Notes: generated from the letters alone by a model not told the origin. Positions 34,892 through 47,864 are shown, counted from the first letter of the stretch. The stretch: 64,000 nucleotides of DNA from Ilex aquifolium (GCA_951799425.1 OX637391.1:9372551-9436550); one strand, 5' to 3'. A program made the numbers and translations.

Positions 34892-35684
34892 TGATGGGTC
34901 AGGCCCAACTCATGTTATAAGTCCAATCTGAATAAAGAATCTAATTAGACAAGATCCAATGGGTCTAGCTCAAAAGAGGTCCACGCCCAGTCAAGCTCAT
35001 TAGGGTTCGAGAGGCTACATCACCGAAAGAGTAGGTAGGATCATCCCAAGAGCCTCATCCAAGCCGTCATGAAGTAAGGATCATCCAAAGAGTCTCATCT
35101 AAGCCAGCTTGGAGTAAGGGTCATCCAAGAGCCTTATTCAAGCCACCTTAGAGTAAGGGTCATCCCAAGAGTCTCATCCAAGTCACATTGGAGTAAGCGT
35201 CATCCCAAGAGTCTTATCCAAACCACATTAGAGTAAGGATCATCCAAGAGCCTCATCCACGCCGCCTTGGAAGAAGTCAACTACCACGTCATCCTTTGAC
35301 CGGATCTTATGGGGAGCGTTGTAACTGCCTCAGCCGTTGAGAAGATGACGCCAGCTCCACCAAATTAATCTTTTAGTTACTGATAAGCCGCCTCAATTTG
35401 TTAAGAGATGACTGTAAATTATAAGCCCCTCCAATATTTGGGGGGCATCACACTCAGTCGAGCACATCTCTGTAACTCTCATACCTTGAATCTTCCTGCT
35501 CTCATTGCATACCTTAAAGTAGTAAAATATCCCGGCGACTCTAGGCATTCAAAGTGGACGTAGGTCACATTGACCGAACCACTATTAATCCTTGTCTCAC
35601 CTGTATTTCTACCTCTCTCTACTTTACTACTGCATTTATTATTGTTTACTTGACAGATAGTGTGCAAACCTAATTTGTGCATCA
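34892..35684 (+). repeat. 3' LTR of the gag-only Gypsy element
   Basis: Direct repeat of 31419-32180. It is preceded by a purine-rich tract (TTTGAGGGCAAA) suitable as a polypurine tract. I could not match 5-bp flanks with confidence. Confidence 0.88.
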
Positions 35685-38222
35685 TAATTTATTATTTTAT
35701 TGGAAAGAGACTGTAATTAAGATTATTTTAGACTGATTTATTGCTTAAACTAAGTCAATTTCTCTAAATTGCAAAATACATGTCTTTATTTATTTTTAGT
35801 AACCTTTTTAAGACTAAAAATTTAAATTCATTTTTGAAAATTTTTAGGGGCTTAAATTTTTTTATAAATTGTTCTGTGATACGAGTTTTAGTCAGTCAAC
35901 TGAATAATACAGATTTTATGTGGGTGTTACTTTCGCGAAAAGGCGATGATTTTTTTATGTCTTTCTATTTACCACTCCATCAATCTTTAGCCCACGAAAC
36001 CCAATTTCAAGCATCTTGACGAGTCCACTAAAGAAATCAACACCACTCAGAGTCACGAGTAGGTGTAACCGTTCACCAAGAAAATTAAAAAATACATAAA
36101 ATAGATCACATTATCTTAGATGGAGGTGAGTTACATATTATATGGATAAGTGATTACTTAATTTTGTGAGACTAACTTACTTATTTGTTCATTTATTAAT
36201 GGACAATTACATAGGGACGGCCCAACAGTATGAAAAAAAAAAAAAAGATTTTAAGCCCCAAATTTTTAGAAGGCTTCATAATTTTAGATACATCACTAGC
36301 CCACAAAAAAAATTAAATCCATTAAATTTCAAACCTTACAAAAAAACCCCAAAAAAAAATTAAATTCAATTAAAATTTTTATTGCAATAATTTGGGCTTA
36401 TAATTCAATCCATAACATTAAAAACTTAGAAATTAAAAAAATACTCAAAAGTCAACTCATATTTACTCTCACTCACTCTCTCTCTCTCTCTCTCTAATAA
36501 AAAAATAAAAAACAAAAAAAAAATTGAAATTAAACACTCTTTCTCCCTCTCTGTGGTAAAAAACAAAAACAGAAGTTAGAATCTCTTTCTCGACAATATT
36601 AACACATTTTTCTTTTGTCACTCTCTCACATAGATAATTAAAAATAAATTAATTTTTTTAAAAAAAATAATACAAAAATAAAAAGACTTTCATTTAATAT
36701 TTTCACTTTAGGCCTCAAATTAGATTCATCCACCCCAACAATTACATCAGGTGGCATTGTTGACATTGTGTAAGCCAACTTGGTTTTGGTTGATTGATGA
36801 AGATAAATTGGAGCACCTCCACTAAATTGAAGCATTTGAGCCTTTGATTTCTCTAATAAGAACCAAACCGGAAGTATCCACCTTCTAAGAACCACATACG
36901 TAGAAGAATTGGCAGAACAATTCCACTTTGCAATAGAATTTTCTAGAGCTTCTATAGTAGAGGGAAGATTGGTGCGTGGGCCACGACTTCAATTTCTAGT
37001 GGAGATGGTCTGCCGGGTATTCTATCATCAATGATGGTGAGCTTTTTTCGGTACATCGCCGGTGATGTATTTCGGTGTGGAGCTAGTTTTCATAGCGAGA
37101 GAGAGAAGGGGGAAGGGGAGGGGGGGGGGGGGGGGAGTTGAACGGAGGTAGGTGGTCTGGTCGTGGTAGTGGAGAGAGGAAAAAGACAGAAGATTGAGAT
37201 GTGGACGAGGGTCATTTTTGCCATTTTCAATTGGCATTTTTTCATACCCTTTCTCACTTGTTCCGTTAAAATGGATGGAAACTATAACTGTGCCGATTAG
37301 TTCACTAACGACATGGGATTAGGTGGCTTTTTTTTTTTTGGCCCTAAATAATACATGTGGATCACTACAAATGCTTGCCTTCTAGAAGCCCAACTTTGCT
37401 TTTAATGAGAATTCATGTGAGATGACGTCTCGGATTGAATGTTCTTAGAAGAATGATAATTGTATGTTTATCTAATTTTCTCCGTAAGTCTCTATTCTCC
37501 CAATCCCATTAATCTTATAATTTTAAAACTATTAAATTCACATTTTCTATACTCGCTCTCTACCGACTAAGTTTACATAGTCTTTATGTGAATCCGGCAC
37601 TGTTGGAAATCACTCCTGCTCATTAGGAATCAATTATTAGCAAATTCATCTGCAAAATGGAATCTGCAACAGTTGATTTTCCTCTGCAAGCATGACTAAG
37701 AATATATGTATTTAGTAGAGGTTTCGTGAAAAATAATGATTAGATGAAGGAGGAAAGGCGACTTCTGGCTTGTAATTAGTTATTGTGTCGCTAAAACTAC
37801 ACCTAATACCTTCTCTCCACCAGCTCCAGTCCAACCACTCCCCTTGTATCCTTCTCCCAAACCCTCCCATAATTGGGCCCCACTTTGTCAAAATAGCTTT
37901 GATGTCTCTTTCATTTTTGCCGATTGCCTCTTGCTTCAAACTTGTCTTTGGTTAGAGGCTTGGTCATAAAGATTATGGTATTAATATTTTTTTTAAGTAT
38001 CATACGAAAAAAGAAAAGGGATGAGCTGATCAGGTCACAAAAGACTTATCCCTCATAAATATTTTAATTTTAGTATAAATAATTTGACTTTGACTTGATC
38101 AGGAACGAATTAATAAAGATGTGAGTAAACTGGTGCGGACATCCATAACCGTTGAACTAAAAAAAAAATTAGTTATAAATTTTTATTTGATTATAAAAAT
38201 AATAAAATAGTAAATTTTACAC
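35685..38222. other. Spacer before IRX15-like gene
   Basis: AT-rich DNA with a (CT)n tract near 36473-36496 and a G run near 37117-37135. A minus-strand frame at 37237-37028 is Pro-rich and low in complexity. No gene was recognised. Confidence 0.4.
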
Positions 38223-38354
38223 ATGTCGTATTTTTATTTGACGAGAAAAGGAAATACGGTGGTGGTAGTAGTTGCACCAGGGATGGGGAATTTAGCTTCT
38301 TTAAATCAGACCCCCTCTCTCAACCATAGTCCGGACCTTCAAAATCATCCCAGA

Positions 38355-38416
38355 ATTCTCTCTCTCTCTCTCTCTCACAGACAGACATACAGTCACACAC
38401 ACACACCCCTCGAAAG
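38355..38416 (+). promoter_or_regulatory. CT/CA-rich 5' leader of IRX15-like gene
   Basis: A (CT)n tract at about 38359-38377 followed by ACACACACAC lies immediately 5' of the start codon. Such pyrimidine-rich stretches are common in plant 5' UTRs near transcription starts. A role is inferred only from position. Confidence 0.45.
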
Positions 38417-39340
38417 ATGAAGGACAATGTCAATGGTGGCACGAAACTAATTCTTCTTCATCCCTATATCCAAAAACAAGGAAGTTCCAACCGTCTATGG
38501 CTTCTAGCTTTCATTTCATTCTTCACTCTAGCATTCCTTCTCACCCTCATCTATACTAGAGAATCCATCACCACAACCACCCACGCCGCTGCCTCGGCCG
38601 CCATGGCCTCCGGCAATCCTCCAATATCAAAAACTATCATTAAAGCTCTTGTCCACTACGCTTCAAACTCTAACGACACCAATCACATGTCACAGACAGA
38701 GATCAAACAAATCTCCGAGGTCCTCCGGCAATGCTCATCTCCCTGTAACTTCCTTGTTTTCGGCCTTACACCCGAAACCCTTCTCTGGAAAGCCCTCAAC
38801 AACAATGGCCGTACTGTTTTCATTGACGAAAACAGGTATTACGCCGCGTATGTGGAGGAAAAATACCCAGAAATTGAAGCCTATGATGTTCAGTACACAA
38901 CCAAAATGAGTGAAATGAAGGAAGTTATTGCAACAGTGAGAGAACAAGTACGCAATGAGTGCAGGCCAGTGCAGAACCTATTGTTTTCCGAGTGTAAGCT
39001 TGGGCTTAATGACCTTCCAAACCAATTCTATGATGTGGATTGGGATGTTATATTGGTGGATGGACCAAGAGGGCACTGGCCCGACGCCCCCGGCAGGATG
39101 TCGGCTATTTTCACCGCCGGCGTGCTGGCGAGGAGCAAGAAGGGTGGTAACCCTAAAACTCATGTTTTTGTGCATGATTTTAATATGGAGGCAGAGAGAG
39201 TTTCCAGTGAGGAATTCTTATGCAAAGAGAATTTGGTGAAGTCTAAAGATTTTCTTGGGCATTTTGTGGTGGAGAGAATGGATGTGAATAGCTTTCAGTT
39301 CTGTCGCAACCATTCATTAGCATCAGCCTCATCATCCTAA
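38417..39340 (+). CDS. IRX15: IRX15/IRX15-L-like DUF579 xylan biosynthesis protein
   Basis: A single exon of 307 residues, complete and without breaks. An N-terminal cytosolic stretch (KLILLHPYIQKQ, 10-21) is followed by a signal-anchor helix (about 27-47, LWLLAFISFFTLAFLLTLIY), giving a type II Golgi membrane protein. The DUF579 (polysaccharide synthesis 4) domain spans about 70-296: SPCNFLVFGLTPETLLW (108-124), VFIDENRYYAAYVEE (134-148), LLFSECKLGLNDLP (188-201), the DGPRG loop (215-219) and THVFVHDF (248-255). IRX15 and IRX15-L are needed for normal xylan chain length in secondary walls, while related DUF579 proteins methylate glucuronic acid on xylan. The sequence matches the IRX15 branch closely, including LLHPYIQKQ. 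Arabidopsis IRX15 is about 320 residues. Confidence 0.96.
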   Translation: MKDNVNGGTKLILLHPYIQKQGSSNRLWLLAFISFFTLAFLLTLIYTRESITTTTHAAASAAMASGNPPISKTIIKALVHYASNSNDTNHMSQTEIKQISEVLRQCSSPCNFLVFGLTPETLLWKALNNNGRTVFIDENRYYAAYVEEKYPEIEAYDVQYTTKMSEMKEVIATVREQVRNECRPVQNLLFSECKLGLNDLPNQFYDVDWDVILVDGPRGHWPDAPGRMSAIFTAGVLARSKKGGNPKTHVFVHDFNMEAERVSSEEFLCKENLVKSKDFLGHFVVERMDVNSFQFCRNHSLASASSS

Positions 39341-39807
39341 AGATTGTTATGATGATCATCAACAAATAATTAGCTATATTCCCTTTCTGGGTCAACGTTA
39401 TAAAGAGGTGAATTTGATTATTTATGATCTGTCAAGGTTTTACCTTTTTGTTAGTTGTGGGGCATGTAAAAATAAACTTTTTGATAGTGGAAGGATTTTA
39501 ATTTCACTGAATGAGAAGGAATTGTTTGTCATTTAGATGAGTTTATTTATTTATTCAATGTCTAAGGTGCACCAAATGGAGAAATAATGTATGGGTTCAG
39601 ACTTCAAACAGTATGGGTCACTTAAATGGTAGAATTTGTAAAGGATTTGATCACATTGCATGATTTGTCATGTTCATGCCTGGCTCAACCACCAGAATAA
39701 TTGATTGGCAAAAAAAACTACCAAAATCATAAAAAATGTTTAAAGTTGACTTAGATTGATTGATGGAGTGATCATGCAATTGTTTAATTACAATAATTCA
39801 TGTATTT
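39341..39807. other. 3' flank of IRX15-like gene
   Basis: Probable 3' UTR and spacer. Candidate polyadenylation signals (AATAAA near 39469) are present; nothing else was recognised. Confidence 0.4.
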
Positions 39808-40422
39808 TGATGGTGCTCAAAAATGTTAGCCCAAGTCCAGAACCGTGACTAGTCGGCCCAGAGGGGATGCAGAGCAAGTATGTGGGCTATAAACGGATAA
39901 AGTTGTGAAAGAAGAAACAGAACACGATATAAGTGGTTCACCTTAGCTGATGGACTAAGACTACGTTCACTGTAAGAGAGACTTTTGCTTCTTGAAGTTG
40001 TATATTGCTTGAGGTAGGTTATTACAATGGTACTACTGGCTTAGAGCCTTTACAGGAAAACACTTAGAGAATACAAGCTTATCTGTGTGGATATCTTAAG
40101 TGAGCCGTGAGGAAGACGATGATGATCCTGTAGTGTAATAGTGTCCTATTTATACAAATAATTCTTCTAGGATTTCCTGCGACTCCTTCTTCCTTTTTGT
40201 TGATTTTGTGGGTCCCCTACTTTTGTCCTGTAGTGATCTCTATGGCATGACACCACTGCATTCAGGCCTTCAGGTATTGTTGGACTTTGTCTTTTGGGCG
40301 CGGTCCATTCTAATCTTGGCGTGGACAGGCTGAGAGTGAACTATTTGGGCTACCATGCAAGTAGAAGCCTATTGGTCCTATTGGGCTCTTGATTGTGGTG
40401 GCCCATATCCAAAATTCCATCA
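39808..40422 (-). mobile_element. Probable solo LTR
   Basis: A 615-bp block is bounded by inverted TGATGG..CCATCA. On the minus strand it begins TGATGGAATTTTGGATATGG, a typical plant LTR opening, and has TTTGTATAAATAGGACAC as a TATA box. No matching 5-bp target duplication was found, so the exact ends are uncertain. Confidence 0.5.
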
Positions 40423-41838
40423 TTATCACGTCTAATTCACGAAAACACGAACAATTTCTTTGCATATAAGTTAAGACTAAGTATATATAATACACTTTGA
40501 ACCTATAATACGGGATGCTCTTATACCTTTTTTCTTTTTTTCGGACTAAGCGGACATCCCAAATGGGGACAACAAATGACAAGACAATTTACATTGTTCG
40601 CTAAAGAGAGAGCCTAGCGAGGAGAGGACCCTTCAAGTTTCAATAAGACATAAACTAAAAAATAAAATGAAAGCATCTGCCAGCCTAACAATGGTATCTC
40701 TTGTTCCAGGGAATTCAGTCAACGATATTGAAGAAGAAAATGAGGAACAATTAGTCCACAAATATTGGTCAAAATTACATAGTGAATATCAAGGCAATAT
40801 GACTTTGGCTTATCAGCAAATGAAAAAATTAGATAAATCATAGCTTGTCAAGGTTTCAAATTTAACTCTCTTAAAATAATCTTTATTTATTGGTTGTAGA
40901 TTCTTTATAAGTGCGTGATTGTATGCAAACAGAGTTTAGATTGTAAGCATGAATTTAAAAGTATGTGATCGAGATAATTTTATAATGAAAATAATTTTTT
41001 TATAGGTACGTAGCCTGTAAAACAATTATTTATAGGCAACCAATTGTGCTGCCGGTAAACAATTGGTTTACAAGCTGATTGTAAAGAATTTAATCTCTTT
41101 TGTAACACTTGAATTACCCTCAAAACGGGGAAAAAAGGATCTAACAAATGATTGAATTTCCCTCAAACTGTGAGGAGATGCAAAATGAATCAATAACTGT
41201 TAGAAATGATAATCGAACACTCAACTTAGCTCGTTTTGGATTTAGTTCGTTTTCTAAACGAGTTAACTTTCAATAATTTTTTAAGGCTCGATTCGAGCTC
41301 GCAAAGTTCAACTCATGTATATATAAAATAGTCGAGCTACTCAGGTTTCGACTCGTTTTTGGCTTGGTTCGGACTCAACCGTGGACCAATTCAGCCCGTT
41401 TAGAATCTCACAACCAACAATAGTTATGGGCTTTGATCAGCTGGGATGTGGCGCAGACCACCTACTAGATATCTGGCCTTGCTTCATATCGGCGCAAGCT
41501 TGACACCATGGAAAGGGATAAGCTTCGATTTCAAAGGAAGGGAAGATCGACTAAGGCAAGCATGCCCATGATCGAAATAAAGTAACCTTTGAGCATTATG
41601 GCTTGGGAGCGGAGTTGACTATCAGTCATTGGTCCCCCTCTCCAAGACAATCAGAATGATTAGAAAAGTAATTCAATGACCAATGATAGAGGCGTACGGT
41701 GTATGTAACAATTAATTCCTGACCTCTCGAAGGGAGATTGGCGAAAGTGCCTCTGCGCGTGCATGGTCATGCCCGAGGCACCTTAAATGATTCTACATAA
41801 GCATGGATTCGTATTCATTGCTCGGCGGAGCCGAGGAG
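40423..41838. other. Repeat-like spacer
   Basis: No gene. 41240-41400 is rich in CTCG/CGAG words like the subterminal parts of hAT-type repeats. 41440-41830 is of mixed composition and may be LTR or internal retroelement sequence, but no border could be fixed. Confidence 0.3.
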
Positions 41839-43270
41839 TGTACATTAAGTACTTGATTAACCATCAAAAGTGTTATTTTATTATATTTAAAGATTGGTTA
41901 ATTTCATATTATTTGTGATTAAATGTGTTAAATTCCTTGATTTTCTAGTTTGATACTTTTTCTAGATGTTTGGTTTATTTTGCAGTTAAATTGGTTGATT
42001 TAAAGTAATATGCATAAAACAAGTGAAGCAATCACTAGAGGAATAATCATAATTGATAAGGATTGAAGAGTCAAAATTGAAATAGGAGGACTTGAAGATA
42101 AATCAGCAATTTAATCCTTATAAGAGTCAAAGTTGGAAGAAAACTCATTTAAAGTTGGATTAGGAAAGTATCATAGAAGATAAAGATTTGACATGTCTTC
42201 AGTATTTTGGTCATAACTTTTAACTCCGATATTGGATTGACCTGATTTTTGTGGGGTTGAAAATAAGACTTCACGGTCTACAAAAGTGTATTTCACAAAA
42301 ATTTCGTGATTCAACCTCTAAATATGCGAAATTCAAGCTCGAAGTCTAGACATATTTTGTACCTGCGGCCTCCAAGATTTTATGCACCGGATTTAACCTT
42401 ACAAGACTTCTTTTTGGAAAAGAATTCCTCCTAAGCCAACCTTATATCTTCTACCTATACTTAAGATATATTTTACTATAAATAAAGACTCTCATCTATT
42501 GAGAGAGGGGGATTAAGATTATTATTTTTTTCTCATCTTTCATTTTCTAGTTTTTGTTCTAAGTTCTATGGTTTGCTAAAAGTCAAACTAAAGTTAGGGG
42601 AGATACTTTCAATGAAGCACGGTATTTATTATTGATTCAATATTCTTTTTAATGCATGATTTATTCTTTTAATTTAATTCTTGTCTTTTAGTAAAGTTTT
42701 TGCTCTGTATAATTTCTTGATTTGTTGTGTCACGTACATCAAATACTTGAGATTCCCTGCGAGTCAAATAACTGGTTATTCCATTCTTGAATTAATTAAT
42801 TATAATTTCTCATAAGATAGTTGATTTATTATTTGCAATAAAATAAGGTTTACTTGTTAGAAAACTTAATTTATCGTAGACTCCGGACACGGTGAATGCT
42901 TGTGATCTACAAGTAAATTTCTTATATTTATTCAGATAATTCATTAATTATAAATTTTGATGTTTTCATACCACTAAATATTTTGATTGGGATCACTTCT
43001 CAGTTGATTGTCAATTGAGTTCGAAAACTGAATCATTAATAATTACTTTGTGGATTTGAAAGGGTATACCCGATGCTTTAGTATTTCAATTATTGTTTTA
43101 AAAACCAAATTTATTATTTTCTGATTCCAAAATTTCTACTCAAACAAATTGTAAACAATTTCTTTTTATTTGTTTTGTGTCTCTTGTTTTCACAATTCCC
43201 TGTGGTTCGACCTCGAATTCCTGAGAAATTTATTACTTAGCATAGCCTACACTTGGGTGATCAATTCTAA
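41839..43270 (+). repeat. Athila-like Gypsy LTR remnant
   Basis: The 3' part has TTCCCTGTGGTTCGACCTCG and TTATTACTTAGCATAGCC then TACACTTGGGTGATC. These closely resemble the conserved end of Athila-type LTRs. A start near TGTACATTAAGTAC (about 41839) is a guess. No primer-binding site or internal genes follow. Confidence 0.5.
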
Positions 43271-43800
43271 AGTTGTAGCAGTACTCGGGGACCCGAGTGT
43301 GAATCTGTTGAAGCCCCTGGTGCAAAGAAAAGCAAGCACTCTGATCGAGATCTGCGCATCAAATACTGTCCCTTGTACGAACCAACTAGGAGTTTTCCCT
43401 TCAAGGGGACCCAGTTGTCCGTCTCAATCAACTCTTGGAAGGTATAAATGACACCCTCAAAGCTAATGTACGCAACCCCTTGCCCAAGCAATAGAATAGT
43501 GTTCTCAAACCATTCCTCAAATACTGACTTGAACGTCGAAAGGGTCACGTCAAAGAGCACTTCGACGCCCTTCTAACTCTTCTTTCTTGAGTGACAGGAC
43601 ACTGTTAAGAGTTTACCCGTGAGTTGATTGTTTGCAGAGGATTCCACCACTGTTTGCAACCCTTCTTCCCTAAAGCCCTATCCGCAGCTCCATCACCATT
43701 CGTAGTGGGGCACTTAAGGGCCTTCATCAAAGTGATATTTTAGGCGGACGCGAGCTTACCAAAAGAGAGATCTGTTATTTCATTTATTGTGCGAAAATCA
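43271..43800. other. Unrecognised block with a 97-codon minus-strand frame
   Basis: The minus-strand frame 43560-43267 contains FEEWFENTILLLGQGVAYIS and LIETDNWVPLKGKLLVGSY. It has an even, protein-like composition but I do not recognise a family. Retroelement or captured-gene origin is likely from the surroundings. Confidence 0.3.
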
Positions 43801-43912
43801 TCCCACACACACGGTTATAATGAAATGGTATAACCGTATAAGCATCTACAACCCTAACTTAGATATAGACTCAAATTTAAATTTAAGTCAAAATAACCTA
43901 AAACACTTCTCT

Positions 43913-44911
43913 AGGAGCATTTTTAACCTTGACTCAAATTTAAATTAACATTTGAATAAAAAGTTTGATTTGATACAAAAGGCTCCAATGAACTAATTCA
44001 AATTTAAAAAAGGAAAAACCCAAATTTAAATTAGGGCAAACTCAAATTTAAAAGAGAGTAAAGATGATCATTAGATCTTTAAAATATGGTGAAATCTCAC
44101 AATTAAATATTTGAGTAAGAATTTGAGTCTCTCTTGATTTAGTATAAGTTTGAGTTAAAAATTGGAGCAAATTTTTTAGGCTTTTTTACTCAAACTTATA
44201 TCAAATCAAGACAAAACTTATTCTGGATCCAAATTGAAAGAGACTCAAATCTTATATCAAATTTCTAACAGTAATTTTTTATCCTATACAAACCCAAAAG
44301 ACTCCATTAATAGAATAAATTCTTGCCTCATTTGCCTCTATCTTCAAAGCCGATGCCACCACCGCCGACCATATCTCCTCTCCCTGCCTCTATTATTTGA
44401 GGGTAATATAAGGTAATATATATATATATATATACTTTTTCTCTCTCATAAATTCTCATTCTCAAAAAATCACTCTTGTCCCTCGTTACTCATACGGAAT
44501 TAAAGACAGGAAATACTGTTTAGTTGATATTGAGTAAATATTTTAAAAAAATTTCTTATTTTAGATGGTAAGAAACTCATGAATCTACTACTTAAAGAGG
44601 TTTCTATTCTTGATTTTTCTTTTGGTTAATATTGATGAAGTTTGTAAGAAATAGGTTTTAATATTAGGGAGCCTTTTCTTTTCTTTTTTAATATTAAGGA
44701 GAGAATGAAGATAGGAAATGAGAGAGGATAAAATATTTTGGTGGAGAAAATTAAAAAAATGAGCTTGGGACAGTAAGAGAATTTTTTTAAAAGATTTGAG
44801 TAGATATTTAAGTTTGTCTATTGGAGTGTTCTATACCAAATCAAATTTTTTCTCAAATTTAGAATCAAAATTAAGTTTAAATTTGAGTCATAGTTGGAGA
44901 TACTCTAATAA
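43913..44911. mobile_element. TIR repeat upstream of the dioxygenase gene (copy A)
   Basis: The left arm contains GACTCAAATTTAAATTAACA, AGTTTGATTTGATACAAAAG and GCTCCAATGAAC. The right arm on the other strand contains GACTCAAATTTAAACTTAAT, ATTTGATTTGGTATAGAAC and ACTCCAATAGAC. The core has GCCGATGCCACCACCGCCGA near 44349 and a (TA)n run near 44418-44433. A second copy of the right two thirds lies at 46667-47245. No transposase was seen. Confidence 0.65.
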
Positions 44912-45660
44912 AACAACATATAATTAAGTGAATTTCACCTAATTAAATAACCATTCATCTATTTAATACAATAATTATCTTGTCTATATAAGTGAGATAG
45001 ACTTTGCCTATTTGAATTTTTTTTATTGGACAATGACATCACACATGTGGTGTCACGTGACTCACGTTGCATTGAGAACTCGTTTAGTTACCATATTGTA
45101 AAAAAAAAATAGATATGCGGATAAAATGTATTATTTGAATAAACATTTAAAATAAGAATATATATAATACGAAGTGTTTTTTGCAAACAAATGCAATATA
45201 AAGTTGAATTATAAAATTTAAATATATTATGATTCTGTTATTCATCCTTTAATACTGTAACTAAATAACCTTTAATTCGGTAATTCATCATTTAATATTG
45301 TAACTAAATAACCTTTAATACTGTAATAGTGTAATTCATCCCTTAATACTGTAATTCTTCAATCTCCTTACTTCGAAATAAGGAGATTGAAGGAGTTGAA
45401 TTAAAAGTTGGATAAATATCATCATTTGGTAATTAGACGAATATATGATTTAACGTTTAAAATGAATAAATAAATAAATAAATAAAACTAAAATAAAATT
45501 AATAATTAAAATATTGAAGTAAGATAATTAAAAGCTTATGAACTAAATTAAAGCGGATGACAAAGTTTAGTAAGCATGATTATGATAATAATATATTGCC
45601 AACGCCTTTCTGTTGTTTTACAGTGTTGTTAAAGATCCTAGACGATTTAAAGTTTCGGGG

Positions 45661-45701
45661 AGAGAGAGAGAGAGAGGGAGAAAGCACATAGCTTCAACGA
45701 T
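45661..45701 (+). promoter_or_regulatory. GA-rich 5' leader of dioxygenase gene
   Basis: A (GA)n tract at about 45661-45678 precedes the start codon at 45702 by about 25 bp, as in many plant 5' UTRs. Confidence 0.4.
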
Positions 45702-46055
45702 ATGGCCACGGATTTCAAGTCCATCCCTCTAATAGGTAATACCACCATCGATCAAATCCATAAGCTTGATTGAATTTTCTCTCTCTTAATATGAAATCGT
45801 TTAAATAAAGAAGATAGTTGGTTGTTCAGAAAATTCCGTGGGAAGTAATTTTCCATCTGTTTGTTCAGAAAATTGAGACTGAAATCTTATAATTTATTTT
45901 GTAAAGTTGTTTTTTTTCCCCAAAAGAAAAGAAAATCGTAGTTCAATCCACCAAGTTAATATCGAACCATTAGTTAGGTTGGTGCTTATCTATCTTATTC
46001 TGTTTGTCATTATTTTTTTTGCCTTCTGTCTCCTTTTATGATTCCCAAAAGATCA

Positions 46056-46155
46056 TTGCTTCAATACCCAAGTTCTATTCTTTCTTTTTAATCCCACATT
46101 GTTTTCTGTAAGAGTTTATGGCGGTGATTTTTGATTATGTGATATGCTAAAAATT
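46056..46155. repeat. 100-bp direct repeat in dioxygenase intron 1, copy 1
   Basis: The 100 bp starting TTGCTTCAATACC and ending ATATGCTAAAAATT recur at 47865-47964 with about one difference. The copies bracket 1.7 kb of intron that includes a second copy of the upstream TIR repeat. Confidence 0.9.
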
Positions 46156-46666
46156 TAAAATTTATTTTTTATGCATTAAAATTTGAGTCAATTAAATTTT
46201 ATATTTTTTTTATATATCAAAATTCAGGCCGATTAAAATTCAATACGAGTTGATTAAAATTTGATGAGAACCGATTAAAAATTAAATTCAAATTTAATCA
46301 ACTCAAATTTTAATAAGTAAAAAAAATATTTTTTAATTAAATCGAATTTACATACATAAAAATAAATATTATTTCGAATCAAATTTTAATCGGTAGAAAT
46401 AAATAAATTTCAATCGACTCGAATCGAATTATAAAGTTTAGTTTCATCCGATTAGCATTCAATATAGAAAATTAATATTTAATTTTATCCAATTAACATT
46501 CAATACTTTAAATTAATAAGGAATTAACATTCAATTTATCAAATTAACACAAAATTATTATTGAACATGAAATTGTATTTAATACAAAATTGAAGATGTG
46601 ACAAGATCTTGCTTTTATATGTGACAAGATCTGTTGCCTTTTGCGCTCCATAATTTTTTGTGAAAA

Positions 46667-47460
46667 GCCGATGTCACCACCGCCGACTATACCTCCTCTC
46701 TCTACCTCTATTATTCGAGGGTAATATAAGGTAATTTTTTAATATATATATACTTTCTATCTCTCATAAATTTTTATTCTAAAAAAATCTCTCTTGTCTC
46801 TCGTTAGTCGTTACTCATATAGAATTGAAGACATGAAATACTGTTTAGTTGATATTAAGTAAATATTTTAAAAAATTCTCTTATTTTAGATGGTAAGAAA
46901 CTCATGAATCTACCACTTAAAGAGGTTTCTATTCTTGATTTTTCTTTAGGTTAATATTGATGAAGTTTGTAAGAAATAAGTTTTAATATTATGGAGCCTT
47001 TTCTTTTCTTTTTTAATATTAAGGAGGGAATGAAGATAGGAAATGAGAGAGGATAAAATATTATGTTGGAGAAAATTAAAAAAAAATGAGTTTGGGACAA
47101 TAAGAGAATTTTTTTAAAAGATTTGAGTAAATATTAAGTTTGTCTATTGGAGCGTTCTATACCAAATCAAACTTTTTCTCCAATTTAGAATCAAATTTAA
47201 GTTTAAATTTGAGTTATAATTGAAGATACTCTAATAAGACAACATATAATTAAGTGAATTTCACCTAATTAAATAACCATTCATCTATTTAATACAATAA
47301 TTATCTTGTACATCTAAGTGAGATAGACTTTGCCTATTTGAATTTTTTTATTGGACAATGACATTACACATGTGGTGTCACGTGACTCACGTTGTATCGA
47401 GGACTTGTTTGGTTACCATATTGTAAAAAAAATAGACTGTATTAAGTAATACATATTAAT
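46667..47460. repeat. Copy B of the upstream repeat, in dioxygenase intron 1
   Basis: Direct repeat of about 44344-45115: both run from GCCGATG(C/T)CACCACCGCC through GAGGGTAATATAAGGTAAT and GTTTCTATTCTTGATTTTTC to ATTGGACAATGACAT and ACACATGTGGTGTCACGTGA. Identity is around 90%, with small indels. It lacks the left arm of copy A. Confidence 0.85.
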
Positions 47461-47864
47461 TCTATATATGCAGATAAAATTATTAGATTAAATATAAGAC
47501 AAAAATACTAAGCATTGTAATTCAGTGTATAGTAAGACATTGGATTAAGACTGAGATAATAAAATACTAATTACATATTGACAAAAAAAAATCATCAATT
47601 TGATCTAAATATTAATGTTTTTATTTATTTGGTAGGTAAAATAGTAAATTTATAATTCAACACGTTTAACCTGGACTATGATACTACATGGAGAGGTGGT
47701 ATTATAATCGGTTCAATAATACAGATAAAATGTATTATTTGAATACGTATTTGAAATAAGAGTATATATAATACGAAGTGTTTTTTGTAAACAACTAAAA
47801 TATAAGGTTGAATTATAAAAATTTAAATTTATTATAATTTTAAATACCCAACTAAAATATAAGG
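47461..47864. other. Intron 1, extra segment relative to copy A
   Basis: About 270 bp absent from copy A is followed by a resumed match (GATAAAATGTATTATTTGAA, ATATATAATACGAAGTGTTT). It is probably an insertion into copy B. Confidence 0.5.

Larger units (their letters stand above)
31419..35684 (+). mobile_element. Ty3/Gypsy LARD-like element (two LTRs, gag, no pol)
   Basis: Two direct LTRs, 31419-32180 and 34892-35684, start TGATGGG and end GTGCATCA. After the 5' LTR comes TTTAGCGCCGTCTGTGAG, the primer-binding region typical of the Tat branch of Gypsy. The 2.7-kb interior holds a gag region (about 32245-33320; motifs FDDTKDPLYHPETY, LKGSARQWFAKL, LLSLKQDRDESLRSYLTRFN), then a 78-bp tandem repeat and a GC-rich stretch. 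No protease, RT, RNase H or integrase is present, so it is a non-autonomous large retrotransposon derivative. Broken, with several breaks; the LTRs differ more than those of the chromovirus at 54 kb, so it is older. Confidence 0.88.

Noticed and set aside
37028-37237. Minus-strand frame with a Pro run
   Set aside because: It depends on a G/C homopolymer of uncertain length and simple GA repeats; no domain and no flanking gene signals.
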